64,000 bases of DNA, taken from assembly GCF_052114085.1 (NCBI RefSeq), contig NZ_JBFREB010000001.1:2604001-2668000 (forward strand). Direction: 5' to 3'. A program made the position numbers and the translations under genes. Origin of the DNA: Leifsonia sp052114085. GTDB lineage: Bacteria; Actinomycetota; Actinomycetes; Actinomycetales; Microbacteriaceae. The notes below the pieces were generated by a model that saw nothing but the letters and a program-made list of their open reading frames with translations, was not told where the DNA came from and did not search any database. Below, one piece after another: positions 1 through 8,378 of this stretch (the first letter of the stretch is position 1; every line of letters starts with the position of its first letter).

Positions 1-900
1 CGCGAAACCCGGGCCGACGAGCCACGAGGCGATCCACACGACCACGTTCGGAAGCACCGCCAGCTGCCCGACCGTCAGTGCAGCGCCACCCGCGATGCCG
101 GTCTGCAGCTGTTCGTAGAGGCTGATGATGGTGCCGTAATTGCCGAAGATCAGCAGGGCCAGGATCAGCGCGGCGATGCCGATGACGATCGCCGTCGCCG
201 CCGTCCCGGCGCGAACAGCGGCCGCGGCCCCCGCGCGCAGCTGCCCCGGCAGTGCCAGGGTGCGGGCAGGACTCCGCAGAGCCGACAGGACGGCGGGGGC
301 CGCGCCTCCCGACGATCGCGCGGACGTGGTCGTAGCCGTGGCCGATTCGGCGCCGTCGGGGCTCTGGCCGCCTGCGCCGTCCTCGCCCGGTCCGCGCAGC
401 GCCGCGAAACCGAAGCCGGCCGCGATCCCGACGGCGTAGACGAACGGTGGGAGGACGATCCCCTGCCAGACCGAGGGCTGCGCCACAGCAGAACCCGACG
501 AGAACACCACCAGGGTCGAGATGACCGCGAACGTCGCCAGCGCGCTGACCGCCCCCACCAGGCGCTGATCGGTCTCGGCCGCGCGCATCCCCGTCCGCAC
601 GCCCAATCCCGCCGTCAGCGCGGCGAAGCCCAGCAGCGCAATCGTCACCTGGAAGGGGACAGCGGCGGCCGGCAGCCCGAGCTGCGCGACCGTCTGCGGG
701 TCGAGCGCGATAGTCAGATTCACGCCGTGGCCGACGAGCCAGATGTCTGCCGACGAACGCCACACCACCCCGAAATCCGCCCCCAGGTGGTACTGGGCCG
801 CCCACAGGATCGTGATCGGGACCAGGCAGATCCCGAGTCCGATGGCGGCGACGATGAGCGCCTCCAGAGCGGCGAGCAGGGCGACGGTTGTGCGACTCAT
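1..900 (-). CDS. DUF6350 family membrane protein (PerM-like), 3' end outside window
   Basis: The reading frame opens with ATG at 900 and stays open to base 1, giving 300 residues without a stop, so the C-terminus lies beyond the window. The visible protein has about six hydrophobic helices, with a Gly/Ala/Ser-rich soluble loop around residues 175-205. In actinobacteria a DUF6350 protein (PerM in Mycobacterium tuberculosis, linked there to cell division) follows sucC-sucD and one other membrane gene and precedes purN-purH. The same order is seen here, and that context is the main basis of the call. The molecular function is not visible in the sequence. The start follows a TAGGCT box and has no clear Shine-Dalgarno site. 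Confidence 0.7.
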   Translation of the reverse strand, partial: MSRTTVALLAALEALIVAAIGLGICLVPITILWAAQYHLGADFGVVWRSSADIWLVGHGVNLTIALDPQTVAQLGLPAAAVPFQVTIALLGFAALTAGLGVRTGMRAAETDQRLVGAVSALATFAVISTLVVFSSGSAVAQPSVWQGIVLPPFVYAVGIAAGFGFAALRGPGEDGAGGQSPDGAESATATTTSARSSGGAAPAVLSALRSPARTLALPGQLRAGAAAAVRAGTAATAIVIGIAALILALLIFGNYGTIISLYEQLQTGIAGGAALTVGQLAVLPNVVVWIASWLVGPGFA

Positions 901-910
901 GACCGAACGG

Positions 911-916
911 AGCCTA
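911..916 (-). promoter_or_regulatory. Candidate -10 box (TAGGCT) for the DUF6350 gene
   Basis: TAGGCT on the minus strand ends 10 bases before the ATG at 900, which would give a leader of only about 3 nucleotides. There is no recognisable -35 element. The gene could also be read from sucC. Confidence 0.3.
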
Positions 917-955
917 CCGGCGCGCGGCCTCGCTGGACCGCCGACACTTCGGGGC

Positions 956-2338
956 TCAGGAGACCGTCACGACCGGCGTCTCCTCGTCCGCCTTCTCCGG
1001 CACCGTGATCACCGGGCGCTGCAGCAACTCCAGCACCGCGACCACGAGCGCAGCGAGCACCAGCGTCCAGATGATCAGCGAAGGGGTCAGCGGCCGGACG
1101 AACAGCACGACGGCGGCGGCGATCACGGCGACCACAGCGCGGAGGAGCACACGCTGGGCATACATCCACTCGCCCGCACGTCCGGTCGTGATGCCGTGCC
1201 TCTCCGCCGACTGACGCACCCAGGCGACACCCGACCCGAAGAAGCCGCGCAGTCTGCGCGGCACCGAGAACGGGCCGGCGAACCAGCCGACGACGGCCAC
1301 GGCGATCGCCAGGACGAGCACGGCGACCGCCGTGTCGATCATCGCGTCGGTGACGGTCGAGAACAGCGTACGGGCCAGGGCGGAGGGAACGAGCGACGGC
1401 GTTACCGACGCGATGAACACGAGTCGGCCGCCCGCGATGGCGGCCAACGTCAGAGCCATCGCGAGCCCGAGCCCCACCGACGCCCAGACGAGGGCGAGCG
1501 CGCGCCGGCGCGCGACCAGCACGCCCAGCGCGAGCAAGCCGATCGCCACCCACGGGAGCCAGGCCCCCGCAGCGACGGCCAAGCCGTAGAACAACTGCAG
1601 CGTCGGGATGGACGAGCTCTGCGCGACCGTGATCGTCCGATCCACGCTCGGGATCTGCGACGCGAACGTGAGCCCCTTGGCCACCAGCAGCTGTTTCACC
1701 CGGTCGATGATGGGAGCGAGTTGGATGCCGATCGAGCCGTTCGAGCCGACGGTGATCGCCGATTTCGGATTGTTCTGCATCGTGGCGATCAGCTGATCAT
1801 GGCTGGTCCGCAGCGCCTGCTGCCACACCTGCGCGAAGGCGTCCGAGGCCACGAACCGCTGGACGGTGGACTGCATCAGGGACACGATCCCCTGGGCGAG
1901 CGGCGCCTTGAGGGAGTCGAGCGCCTTCGTGGCGACCGGGCCCGTGCCGAGTTGCGTGATCCCATCGATCACCTGCGAGGTGATCTGCGGGATGTCGACA
2001 TTCTCCTGCACGGCCTTGACGGTCTGGTCGGTGATGAACGACTGCACGTCGGGATCGTGGGCGAGCGGCGCGTACGTCGCGACGAAGGAGTCGGTGTCCG
2101 TGAGCTGCACCTTCGCCCACGACGCCACCACAGCGAGCGGGGCCAGGATCGAACCGACGACGATGAGGACCGTTGCGAGCAGCGTCCACGCCCAGCTCCG
2201 CCGATGCTTCTCGGTGGCGGGAAGGGATGCCGTGGGTACGTCCTCCGCAGCCGTCCCGGCCTGCACCCGCAGGGACGCGTTCTCCTCCTCCAGCGCGGCG
2301 ATGCGCTGGAGCAGCTCGGTGTTCGTCAGGCGTGCCAT
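956..2338 (-). CDS. Membrane protein with N-terminal coiled coil, function unknown
   Basis: This 460-residue protein starts with a short leucine-heptad coiled coil (residues about 5-27). A first membrane helix lies at about 51-74, followed by a long extracytoplasmic segment (75-248). That segment begins with the acidic/aromatic stretch TDTDSFVATYAPL. Five further helices follow at about 250-276, 281-303, 332-356, 398-414 and 417-440. A GGAAGGGG Shine-Dalgarno precedes the ATG. It lies between sucD and the DUF6350 gene, as a membrane protein (Rv0954) does in M. tuberculosis. Conserved linkage suggests an envelope role with DUF6350, but no catalytic motif is visible. Confidence 0.75.
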   Translation of the reverse strand: MARLTNTELLQRIAALEEENASLRVQAGTAAEDVPTASLPATEKHRRSWAWTLLATVLIVVGSILAPLAVVASWAKVQLTDTDSFVATYAPLAHDPDVQSFITDQTVKAVQENVDIPQITSQVIDGITQLGTGPVATKALDSLKAPLAQGIVSLMQSTVQRFVASDAFAQVWQQALRTSHDQLIATMQNNPKSAITVGSNGSIGIQLAPIIDRVKQLLVAKGLTFASQIPSVDRTITVAQSSSIPTLQLFYGLAVAAGAWLPWVAIGLLALGVLVARRRALALVWASVGLGLAMALTLAAIAGGRLVFIASVTPSLVPSALARTLFSTVTDAMIDTAVAVLVLAIAVAVVGWFAGPFSVPRRLRGFFGSGVAWVRQSAERHGITTGRAGEWMYAQRVLLRAVVAVIAAAVVLFVRPLTPSLIIWTLVLAALVVAVLELLQRPVITVPEKADEETPVVTVS

Positions 2339-2438
2339 CCCGTCCCCTTCCGGCGTTCATCCGGCGTTCCGGTGGGCACACTGTAGCGCTGCCCGGGCCG
2401 GGTGCGGCAGGGAGCAATTCGGCGGGATCGAACGACAA

Positions 2439-2467
2439 GAGGCCGGGACCCGTGCGGTCCCGGCCTC
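2439..2467 (-). terminator. Hairpin terminator downstream of sucCD
   Basis: Two 12-base arms (GAGGCCGGGACC and its complement) pair perfectly around a 5-base loop, 60 bases past the sucD stop. There is no strong T-run, as is common for actinobacterial terminators. Confidence 0.7.
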
Positions 2468-2473
2468 CTGATG

Positions 2474-2526
2474 TCTGGCGTGCGTCGTCTGGCGTGCGTC
2501 GTCTGCGTGCGTCGTCTGGCGTGCGG
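2474..2526. repeat. 14-base tandem repeat after sucD
   Basis: The unit TCTGGCGTGCGTCG occurs about 3.8 times: two perfect copies, one copy missing a G, and a truncated last copy. It lies between the sucD stop codon (2528) and the terminator hairpin, so it is transcribed in the 3' UTR. Confidence 0.85.
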
Positions 2527-2527
2527 A

Positions 2528-3415
2528 CTACAGCGCGGCGTAGACCTCGCGCAGGAGCTCAGCGGTCTCGGACGGCGTCTTCCCGACCTTGACGCCCGCT
2601 GCCTCCAGCGCCTCCTTCTTGGCCTGCGCCGTCCCGGCCGAGCCGGAGACGATCGCGCCCGCGTGGCCCATGGTCTTGCCCTCGGGGGCGGTGAACCCGG
2701 CCACGTAGCCGACGACCGGCTTGGTGACGTTGGCCTTGATGAAGTCCGCGGCGCGCTCTTCGGCGTCGCCGCCGATCTCACCGATCATGACGATCGCCTT
2801 GGTCTCCGGGTCCGCCTCGAATGCGGCGAGCGCATCGATGTGGGTCGTGCCGATGACCGGGTCGCCGCCGATGCCGATGGCGGTCGAGAAGCCCAGGTCG
2901 CGCAGCTCGTACATCATCTGGTAGGTCAGGGTGCCCGACTTCGAGACCAGGCCGATCGGGCCCTTGCCCGTGATGGTTGCGGGGGTGATGCCGACCAGCG
3001 ACTCGCCGGGGGTGATGATGCCGGGGCAGTTCGGCCCGATGATCCGGGTCTTGTTGCCCTTCTCCTGGGCGTAGGCCCACGCCTCGGCGGAATCCTGCAC
3101 CGGGATGCCCTCGGTGATGACCACCAGGAGCGGGATCTCGGCGTCGATGGCCTCGACCATCGCGTCCTTCGCGAACGCCGGCGGCACGAAGATGATCGAG
3201 ACATCGGCCCCGGTCTTCTCGATCGCCTCGACGACGGTGCCGAACACGGGCAGCTCGACGTCACCGTGCGTGACGGTGGTGCCCGCCTTGCGCGCGTTCA
3301 CGCCGCCGACGACCTGGGTGCCCGCCTTGAGCATGAGGGCGGTGTGCTTGGTGCCCTCGCCGCCGGTGATGCCCTGGACGATGACCTTGGAATCCTTGTT
3401 GAGGAAGATAGACAT
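2528..3415 (-). CDS. sucD: Succinyl-CoA synthetase (ADP-forming) alpha subunit
   Basis: The 295-residue protein begins MSIFLNKDSKVIVQG, the usual start of the family. It carries the CoA-binding Rossmann region (VQGITGGEGTKHT) and the motif GPNCPGII. The phosphorylatable histidine region GHAGAIVSGS is near residue 243. With SucC it interconverts succinyl-CoA and succinate in the TCA cycle with substrate-level nucleotide phosphorylation. The ATG at 3415 is preferred over an upstream in-frame start because a GAAGGACG Shine-Dalgarno precedes it and it lies 16 bases after sucC. The two subunits are co-transcribed and end at the hairpin at 2439-2467. Confidence 0.97.
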   Translation of the reverse strand: MSIFLNKDSKVIVQGITGGEGTKHTALMLKAGTQVVGGVNARKAGTTVTHGDVELPVFGTVVEAIEKTGADVSIIFVPPAFAKDAMVEAIDAEIPLLVVITEGIPVQDSAEAWAYAQEKGNKTRIIGPNCPGIITPGESLVGITPATITGKGPIGLVSKSGTLTYQMMYELRDLGFSTAIGIGGDPVIGTTHIDALAAFEADPETKAIVMIGEIGGDAEERAADFIKANVTKPVVGYVAGFTAPEGKTMGHAGAIVSGSAGTAQAKKEALEAAGVKVGKTPSETAELLREVYAAL

Positions 3416-3431
3416 GTTTTTCGTCCTTCGC

Positions 3432-4595
3432 TTACTTCGCGGCCAGCTCGGCGGCCTTGTCGGCGCCTTCGTCCATGGTGAGCGCGAGGGTGACCAGCGG
3501 GTGGTTCGCATCCTTCAGGATGCGGCGGCCCTCCTCGACGTTGTTGCCGTCGAGACGGACGACCAGCGGCTTGTTCGCCTCGTCGCCCAGGATCTCGAGG
3601 GCCTTGACGATGCCGTTCGCGACCGCGTCGCAGGCGGTGATACCGCCGAAGACGTTCACGAAGACGCTCTCGACCTGCGGGTCGTTCAGGATGACATCCA
3701 GACCCGCCGCCATCACCTCGGCGGATGCTCCGCCGCCGATGTCGAGGAAGTTGGCCGGCTTGACGCCCTTGTGCTTCTCGCCCGCGTAGGCGACGACATC
3801 CAGCGTCGACATGACCAGGCCCGCGCCGTTGCCGATGATGCCGACCTGCCCGTCGAGCTTCACGTAGTTGAGGTTCGCCTTCTTGGCCTTGGCCTCGAGC
3901 GGATCTGCCGCGTCCTTGTCTTCGAGCGCCTCGTGCTCGGGGTGGCGGAAGTCGGCGTTCTCGTCGAGCGTCACCTTTCCGTCGAGAGCGATGATGTCAC
4001 CCTCCTCGGTCAGCACCAGCGGGTTGACCTCGACGAGGGTGGCGTCCTCGCCCGTGTAGACCTCGTACAGCTTCACGAAGACGTCGGCGACCTTCTCGAC
4101 GAGGTCGTCCGGGAACCCGGCCGCCTTCGCGATCTCGACGGCCTTGGCGTGGTCGATGCCGCCGCGCGGGTCGACCTCGATGCGGGCGAGCGCCTCCGGC
4201 TTCTCGACGGCGAGCTGCTCGATCTCCATGCCGCCTTCGACGCTGGTCAGCGACAGGTACGAACGGTTGGCCCGGTCGAGGAGCACCGAGAAGTAGAACT
4301 CGCGGGCGATCCGGGCGCCGCCGGCGACCATGACGCGGCGCACGACGTGGCCCTTGATGTCGAGCCCCAGGATCGCCTTCGCGGCTTCCTCGGCCTCGTC
4401 CGGGTTCTTCGCGACCTTGACGCCGCCGGCCTTGCCGCGGCCGCCGACCTTGACCTGCGCCTTAACGACGGTCACGCCGCCGAGCTTTTCAGCCGCTGCG
4501 CGCACCTCCTCCGGCGTGTCCGCGACGATGCCCGGAAGCACCGGGACCCCGTACTTCTCAAACAGGTCTCTGGCCTGGTACTCGTATAGATCCAC
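3432..4595 (-). CDS. sucC: Succinyl-CoA synthetase (ADP-forming) beta subunit
   Basis: This protein has 387 residues, the normal length. The N-terminal ATP-grasp domain starts MDLYEYQARDLFEKYGVPV with a GTG codon. The C-terminal CoA-ligase domain has NFLDIGGGASAE and the nucleotide-site motif VNVFGGITACD. It binds the nucleotide and succinate and pairs with SucD encoded 16 bases downstream. The 235-base stretch up to the divergent gene at 4831 holds no other gene and should contain the promoter. I could not fix a convincing -35/-10 pair there. Confidence 0.97.
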   Translation of the reverse strand: MDLYEYQARDLFEKYGVPVLPGIVADTPEEVRAAAEKLGGVTVVKAQVKVGGRGKAGGVKVAKNPDEAEEAAKAILGLDIKGHVVRRVMVAGGARIAREFYFSVLLDRANRSYLSLTSVEGGMEIEQLAVEKPEALARIEVDPRGGIDHAKAVEIAKAAGFPDDLVEKVADVFVKLYEVYTGEDATLVEVNPLVLTEEGDIIALDGKVTLDENADFRHPEHEALEDKDAADPLEAKAKKANLNYVKLDGQVGIIGNGAGLVMSTLDVVAYAGEKHKGVKPANFLDIGGGASAEVMAAGLDVILNDPQVESVFVNVFGGITACDAVANGIVKALEILGDEANKPLVVRLDGNNVEEGRRILKDANHPLVTLALTMDEGADKAAELAAK

Positions 4596-4830
4596 GGTTA
4601 TCCAATCCGCTGGTGGTCCGGTGCGCTTGGTGCGCTGCCCGCTGATTTCTCCGGGCGGTCCGACGCGAGATTAGCTCGACGCCGAGATAAATTCGCCAGG
4701 AAGAACTTTAGCGCCTCCGCCTGAACGGGCCGAAACCGGCGGAGTGTGCACAGCGGGGCTCGGGATGCGGTTCTCCACCGATCTGCGAACCGGCAGCGGA
4801 CCGGGCACCCGCCACCGCGACCGTGGATGC

Positions 4831-6453
4831 ATGACCCAACGACCCTTCACACTGATCACCGCGGTGAGCCTCGTCGGACTCGCCGTCCTCCTCGGAGTAC
4901 TCCAGAGCCTCCTGGCCGCCGCGGCGCCCGCACGCGCGCTCGCCGGCGATGGGCATGGCCCCGGCTATCTCTCCTCAGACGGCTGGTGGCTCGGCGCGTA
5001 TCACTTCGACGACGGCGCGCTCGGGTTCTGCCTCAACCCGGGCAAAGTGGCGCCGGTCGGCCTGCAGTACAGCTACGCCGACCCGGCGGGGATGGGGTGG
5101 TGGACACCGGAGCAATCCGCCGTGTTCGCCTACATCGCTCGCACGTGGGCCGGAAGCGGCGACCGGCTCACCGCGGGAGCCGGACAGCTCGCCACCTGGA
5201 TGTACGCGGGCATGTCCGATGTCGACGCGCAGAATCATGCGGGACGTGCAGGCGCCGACACCGACGCGGTCTACGCGCGCGCTCTGCAGATGCTCGCCGA
5301 GGCGAAAGGCCGCGGCTCGACCGGCGTGCGGGCGGCCACCGTGGTCGAACTCGCCGAGACCGGGCCGGGGCGCGTGCGGGTCGAGCTCGCAGTGGACCGT
5401 CTCGCCGGACCGGAGCTCCTCCCCGCCGGCGCCCATCCCGTGCAGGTCAGGCTGGAGGGGGCGACGTTCTCCGACGGGACGGCCAGCAAGTCCGTCTCAT
5501 CCGGCACCGACGTGGCGATCGCGTCCACGGGCACCGACCCGAGCGTGTCCGTCAGCGCGACGGCGACGGCATCAGATCTGCCGTACGGCAATCGGGTCAC
5601 CGTGGCTCTGCCGGCGGTGGACGCGCAGGCCGTGCTCATCGCCAAACCCTCGACCGCTTCCGCCGGCGCCTCCGTCGATGTCGCGGGCCCCTCTCCTCTG
5701 CCGTTCCAGCCGCGTGTCGAGACGCAGACGACGGCCCCGGAGTCGCATCCGGGCGCAGAGATCGCCGACAGGCTGACGGTGGCGGTTCAGGAGGGGGAAG
5801 GCCTCCTGCCCACGTGGGGAGTTCGTTCGACGACAGACGGCTTCGCGCCCGTGCCCGCCGTCGTCGAGAGCACCCTGCTCGGACCCTTCGCCGACCCGAT
5901 CGTCGAGGCGGAACAGGCCCCGGCGGGGGCGCCGACCGTGTGTACCGTCGAAACCGCGGTTGACGGCGTCGGCGAGTACACGACGCCGTCGTGCGTCATC
6001 CCGTCGGACGGGTACTACGTATGGACGGATCGCATAGACCCGGCGCGCACCGACCCCGAGCAGGGCGGAGAGCGGCTGCGGCCGTGGACGTCGAGGTTCG
6101 GGGTGGCGAGCGAGATCACACGGGCCGAGACGACGGTGGTTCCCGCAGCCACGACCCCCGCCGCGGTTCCGCCGACCATCGAGCTGGCTGAGACCGGGTC
6201 CCACGTCACGGTTCCCGCTGTCGTGAGCGGCGGGGCGGCCGCTGCAGGCGTTGCTCTGATCGGACTGTCGAGAGTCTCATCGCGTCGGGATGGTGCGACC
6301 CGACGGATGCGACGCATGCGCGGCCGCCGAGCGGCCCTCGAGAGCATCCACATGGATGTCGACGGGGTCGAGCGGCCCGCCCGTCCGCCGAGGATCGTCG
6401 GTCGTCGCCTGACCGGTCCGCGTCGCGCCCGCTCCACCTGGGTGGGGCCGTGA
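4831..6453 (+). CDS. Secreted thioester-domain surface protein with LAETG anchor region
   Basis: The 540-residue protein has a signal peptide (residues 1-37, hydrophobic core 8-32, AxA-type end). The next segment, about 40-160, resembles Gram-positive thioester (TQXA) domains: Cys67 in GFCLNPG and Gln119 in AGQLATWMY are placed like the Cys and Gln that form an internal thioester. A long beta-rich Thr/Ala/Pro region follows. Near the C-terminus are LAETG (about 452-456), a hydrophobic helix and an Arg-rich stretch, the layout of a class E type sortase signal (LAXTG). About 60 extra, mostly basic residues follow the helix, which is unusual for a sorting signal. The start at 4831 is chosen because it gives a compact signal peptide; 4765 is an alternative. 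Thioester bond formation and sortase processing are inferences. Confidence 0.7.
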   Translation: MTQRPFTLITAVSLVGLAVLLGVLQSLLAAAAPARALAGDGHGPGYLSSDGWWLGAYHFDDGALGFCLNPGKVAPVGLQYSYADPAGMGWWTPEQSAVFAYIARTWAGSGDRLTAGAGQLATWMYAGMSDVDAQNHAGRAGADTDAVYARALQMLAEAKGRGSTGVRAATVVELAETGPGRVRVELAVDRLAGPELLPAGAHPVQVRLEGATFSDGTASKSVSSGTDVAIASTGTDPSVSVSATATASDLPYGNRVTVALPAVDAQAVLIAKPSTASAGASVDVAGPSPLPFQPRVETQTTAPESHPGAEIADRLTVAVQEGEGLLPTWGVRSTTDGFAPVPAVVESTLLGPFADPIVEAEQAPAGAPTVCTVETAVDGVGEYTTPSCVIPSDGYYVWTDRIDPARTDPEQGGERLRPWTSRFGVASEITRAETTVVPAATTPAAVPPTIELAETGSHVTVPAVVSGGAAAAGVALIGLSRVSSRRDGATRRMRRMRGRRAALESIHMDVDGVERPARPPRIVGRRLTGPRRARSTWVGP

Positions 6454-6507
6454 GCAGCCTCGAGAACGCCCTCCCCGGTCGCTCGCAGGACGTCGCGGCA
6501 GGATGTC

Positions 6508-7335
6508 ATGGTGCGCAGATCACGCAAGAGACCCGTCGACGTGCGCGACATCGCGTCCGAGGCATTGACCCTCGCGGGCGGCGGGCGGGCGCTCCTCCTG
6601 CAGATCGCACATCCCGCTGTGGGCCGGGGCGTCGTCGAGCACAGCGACTTCGCGTCGCGGCTGATGGACCGCTTCGACGCGACGATGCTCTACCTGACGG
6701 CGTCCGTGTTCGGCACTCCGGAGGAGTTGCGGGCCATGCAGCGAGTCGTGAACCGGGCCCACGCTCCGGTCCGCGGTGGCCAGGAGGGCGACGGCACCCC
6801 GGCGTACAACGCGTACGACCCGGAGCTGCAACTGTGGGTCGCCGCGACTCTCTACCAGACCATGATGGAGCTGCATCGGCGGGTATTCGGCCCGCTGACC
6901 GGCGCCGAGGCCGATTCCGCATATCGCGAGCTCACCCTCGCCCTGTCGAATCTGCAGCTCTCACCGTCCCAATGGCCGGAGTCGCGAGAAACCTTCGACG
7001 ACTACTGGGAGCGGATGGTTGCGGCGCTGCGTGTGGACGACGATGTGCTGCTCGTCTCCCGTCAGATCCTGTACCCGCGCGGCGTGCCCTGGTGGCTGCG
7101 GCCGGGCCTGCCCGCCATTCGGCTTCTGACCGCCGGACTCCTTCCCGAGCCCGCTCGGCGACAGTTCCGTCTGAGCTGGAACCCGAGCAGGCAGCGACGG
7201 TTCGACCGGCTGATCCGGTGGGTCGCGCTCCTGTACCCGCGACTTCCGTTGCGGCTTCGGCACCTCCCCCGCGACCGGTACCTGGCGAAGCTCCACCGAG
7301 CGGTGCGGTCGGAGGTCCCGGCGCACCCGGGCTAG
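6508..7335 (+). CDS. MpaB/latex-clearing-type oxygenase domain protein (DUF2236)
   Basis: The 275-residue protein carries the family signature near its N-terminus: RALLLQIAHPAVGRGVVEHS (residues about 28-47). The conserved block YNAYDPELQLWVAATLYQT and a helical C-terminal half with WWLRPGLPAIRLLTAGLLP follow. Family members studied elsewhere (rubber oxygenase Lcp, fungal MpaB) are oxygenases, and Lcp is a b-type haem protein. The substrate here is unknown. The ATG is preceded by GCAGGA. Its last four bases overlap the convergent FUSC gene. It may be co-transcribed with the surface protein 54 bases upstream, but no functional link is evident. Confidence 0.8.
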   Translation: MVRRSRKRPVDVRDIASEALTLAGGGRALLLQIAHPAVGRGVVEHSDFASRLMDRFDATMLYLTASVFGTPEELRAMQRVVNRAHAPVRGGQEGDGTPAYNAYDPELQLWVAATLYQTMMELHRRVFGPLTGAEADSAYRELTLALSNLQLSPSQWPESRETFDDYWERMVAALRVDDDVLLVSRQILYPRGVPWWLRPGLPAIRLLTAGLLPEPARRQFRLSWNPSRQRRFDRLIRWVALLYPRLPLRLRHLPRDRYLAKLHRAVRSEVPAHPG

Positions 7336-8378
7336 GGAGCGAGCCCCCGGCTGCGCTCGATGCCTCGCGCCAGCAGCACGAGGACGATACCGACGCCCGC
7401 CCCGAGGACCGTCTCCAGGACCCGGTCGACGACGAGCACGTTGAGCGGAGTGGGACTGGCCAGGTGCGAGACCGAGAGCGCCAACGGTGTGATGAAGACC
7501 AGGGCGGCGCCGTAATGGCGAGCGACCAAGATCTCCGCGAAGAACTGACACACCACGATCACGCCGATCACGACGGCAGCGGGTGGCGACCACGCGAGGA
7601 GAGCAGCGGTCACCCCGACACCGGCGATCGTGCCGACGATGCGGTGCAACGAGCGAGAGATCGAATGGGCCGCGCGGGCCGGAGGGATCACCGCGACCAG
7701 GCTGACCACGGCCCAGTAGGCGTGCCCGAAGCCGAAGGCGAGGGCGATCGAACCCGCGACGAGCACGCCGACGACGTTCTGCGCCACGGTGAGCCACACG
7801 CGTGCATCACGAAGGGCAGCGAAGTCGGGGCTCGGACGACGGCGCAGCTCCGTCACGAGACCGGACCGCGCCAGCATTCCGCGCGAGACACCGGGGATGC
7901 GCCGGATGGCCCAGCCCGACATCGTCAGAAGCCACGCGAAGGCCGCCGTGGCGGCCGCCAGGCCGATGCGAGGGAGCGCGTCGGCGGCCGGCGTCGGAAC
8001 CCCGGCGCAGACCAGCAGGGCGAACACGAAGAACAGCGCCTGAGGGGGCACCATCTGGAACACAGTGACGAACAGCGTCCCGCCTCCCACCACCACGATC
8101 AGCGCGAGCACGACGAGCGGCAACGGTTCACCCGCTACAGCGAGGAGCGTTCCCGCAGTGATGCTCGCCAGCAGGGCGATAGCCGCCGCCGTGAGCGTCC
8201 GCACGCGGATCCGGTACGGCTCGTTGCGTCCGTACAGCGCGGTGAACGCGCCGAAGGTGGCATACGCGGTGAGGTCGAGCCGGCCGACTGCGAACAACAG
8301 GAACAGCGGAACCGCCACGGCGAGCGCCGCCCGCAGACCGACTTCGAGGTTCTTCGGGGCCGTGAAGCGGGGGCTCAC
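7332..8378 (-). CDS. FUSC family integral membrane transporter-like protein
   Basis: The 348-residue protein has two blocks of hydrophobic helices (residues about 15-155 and 200-340) separated by a basic cytoplasmic linker. This is the FUSC/aromatic-acid-exporter layout. The second block contains AYWAVVSLVAVIPPARAAHSI, which matches the conserved WaxlTvv..p block of FUSC proteins. Characterised relatives export fusaric acid or aromatic acids, but the substrate here cannot be inferred. Its ATG overlaps the pcrA stop by four bases (8375-8378), so it is probably translationally coupled to the helicase. Confidence 0.8.
   Translation of the reverse strand: MSPRFTAPKNLEVGLRAALAVAVPLFLLFAVGRLDLTAYATFGAFTALYGRNEPYRIRVRTLTAAAIALLASITAGTLLAVAGEPLPLVVLALIVVVGGGTLFVTVFQMVPPQALFFVFALLVCAGVPTPAADALPRIGLAAATAAFAWLLTMSGWAIRRIPGVSRGMLARSGLVTELRRRPSPDFAALRDARVWLTVAQNVVGVLVAGSIALAFGFGHAYWAVVSLVAVIPPARAAHSISRSLHRIVGTIAGVGVTAALLAWSPPAAVVIGVIVVCQFFAEILVARHYGAALVFITPLALSVSHLASPTPLNVLVVDRVLETVLGAGVGIVLVLLARGIERSRGLAP

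Noticed and set aside
5350..5364. A first LAETG in the surface protein (residues 174-178)
   Set aside because: It is followed by charged sequence, not by a membrane helix, so it is not a sorting signal.
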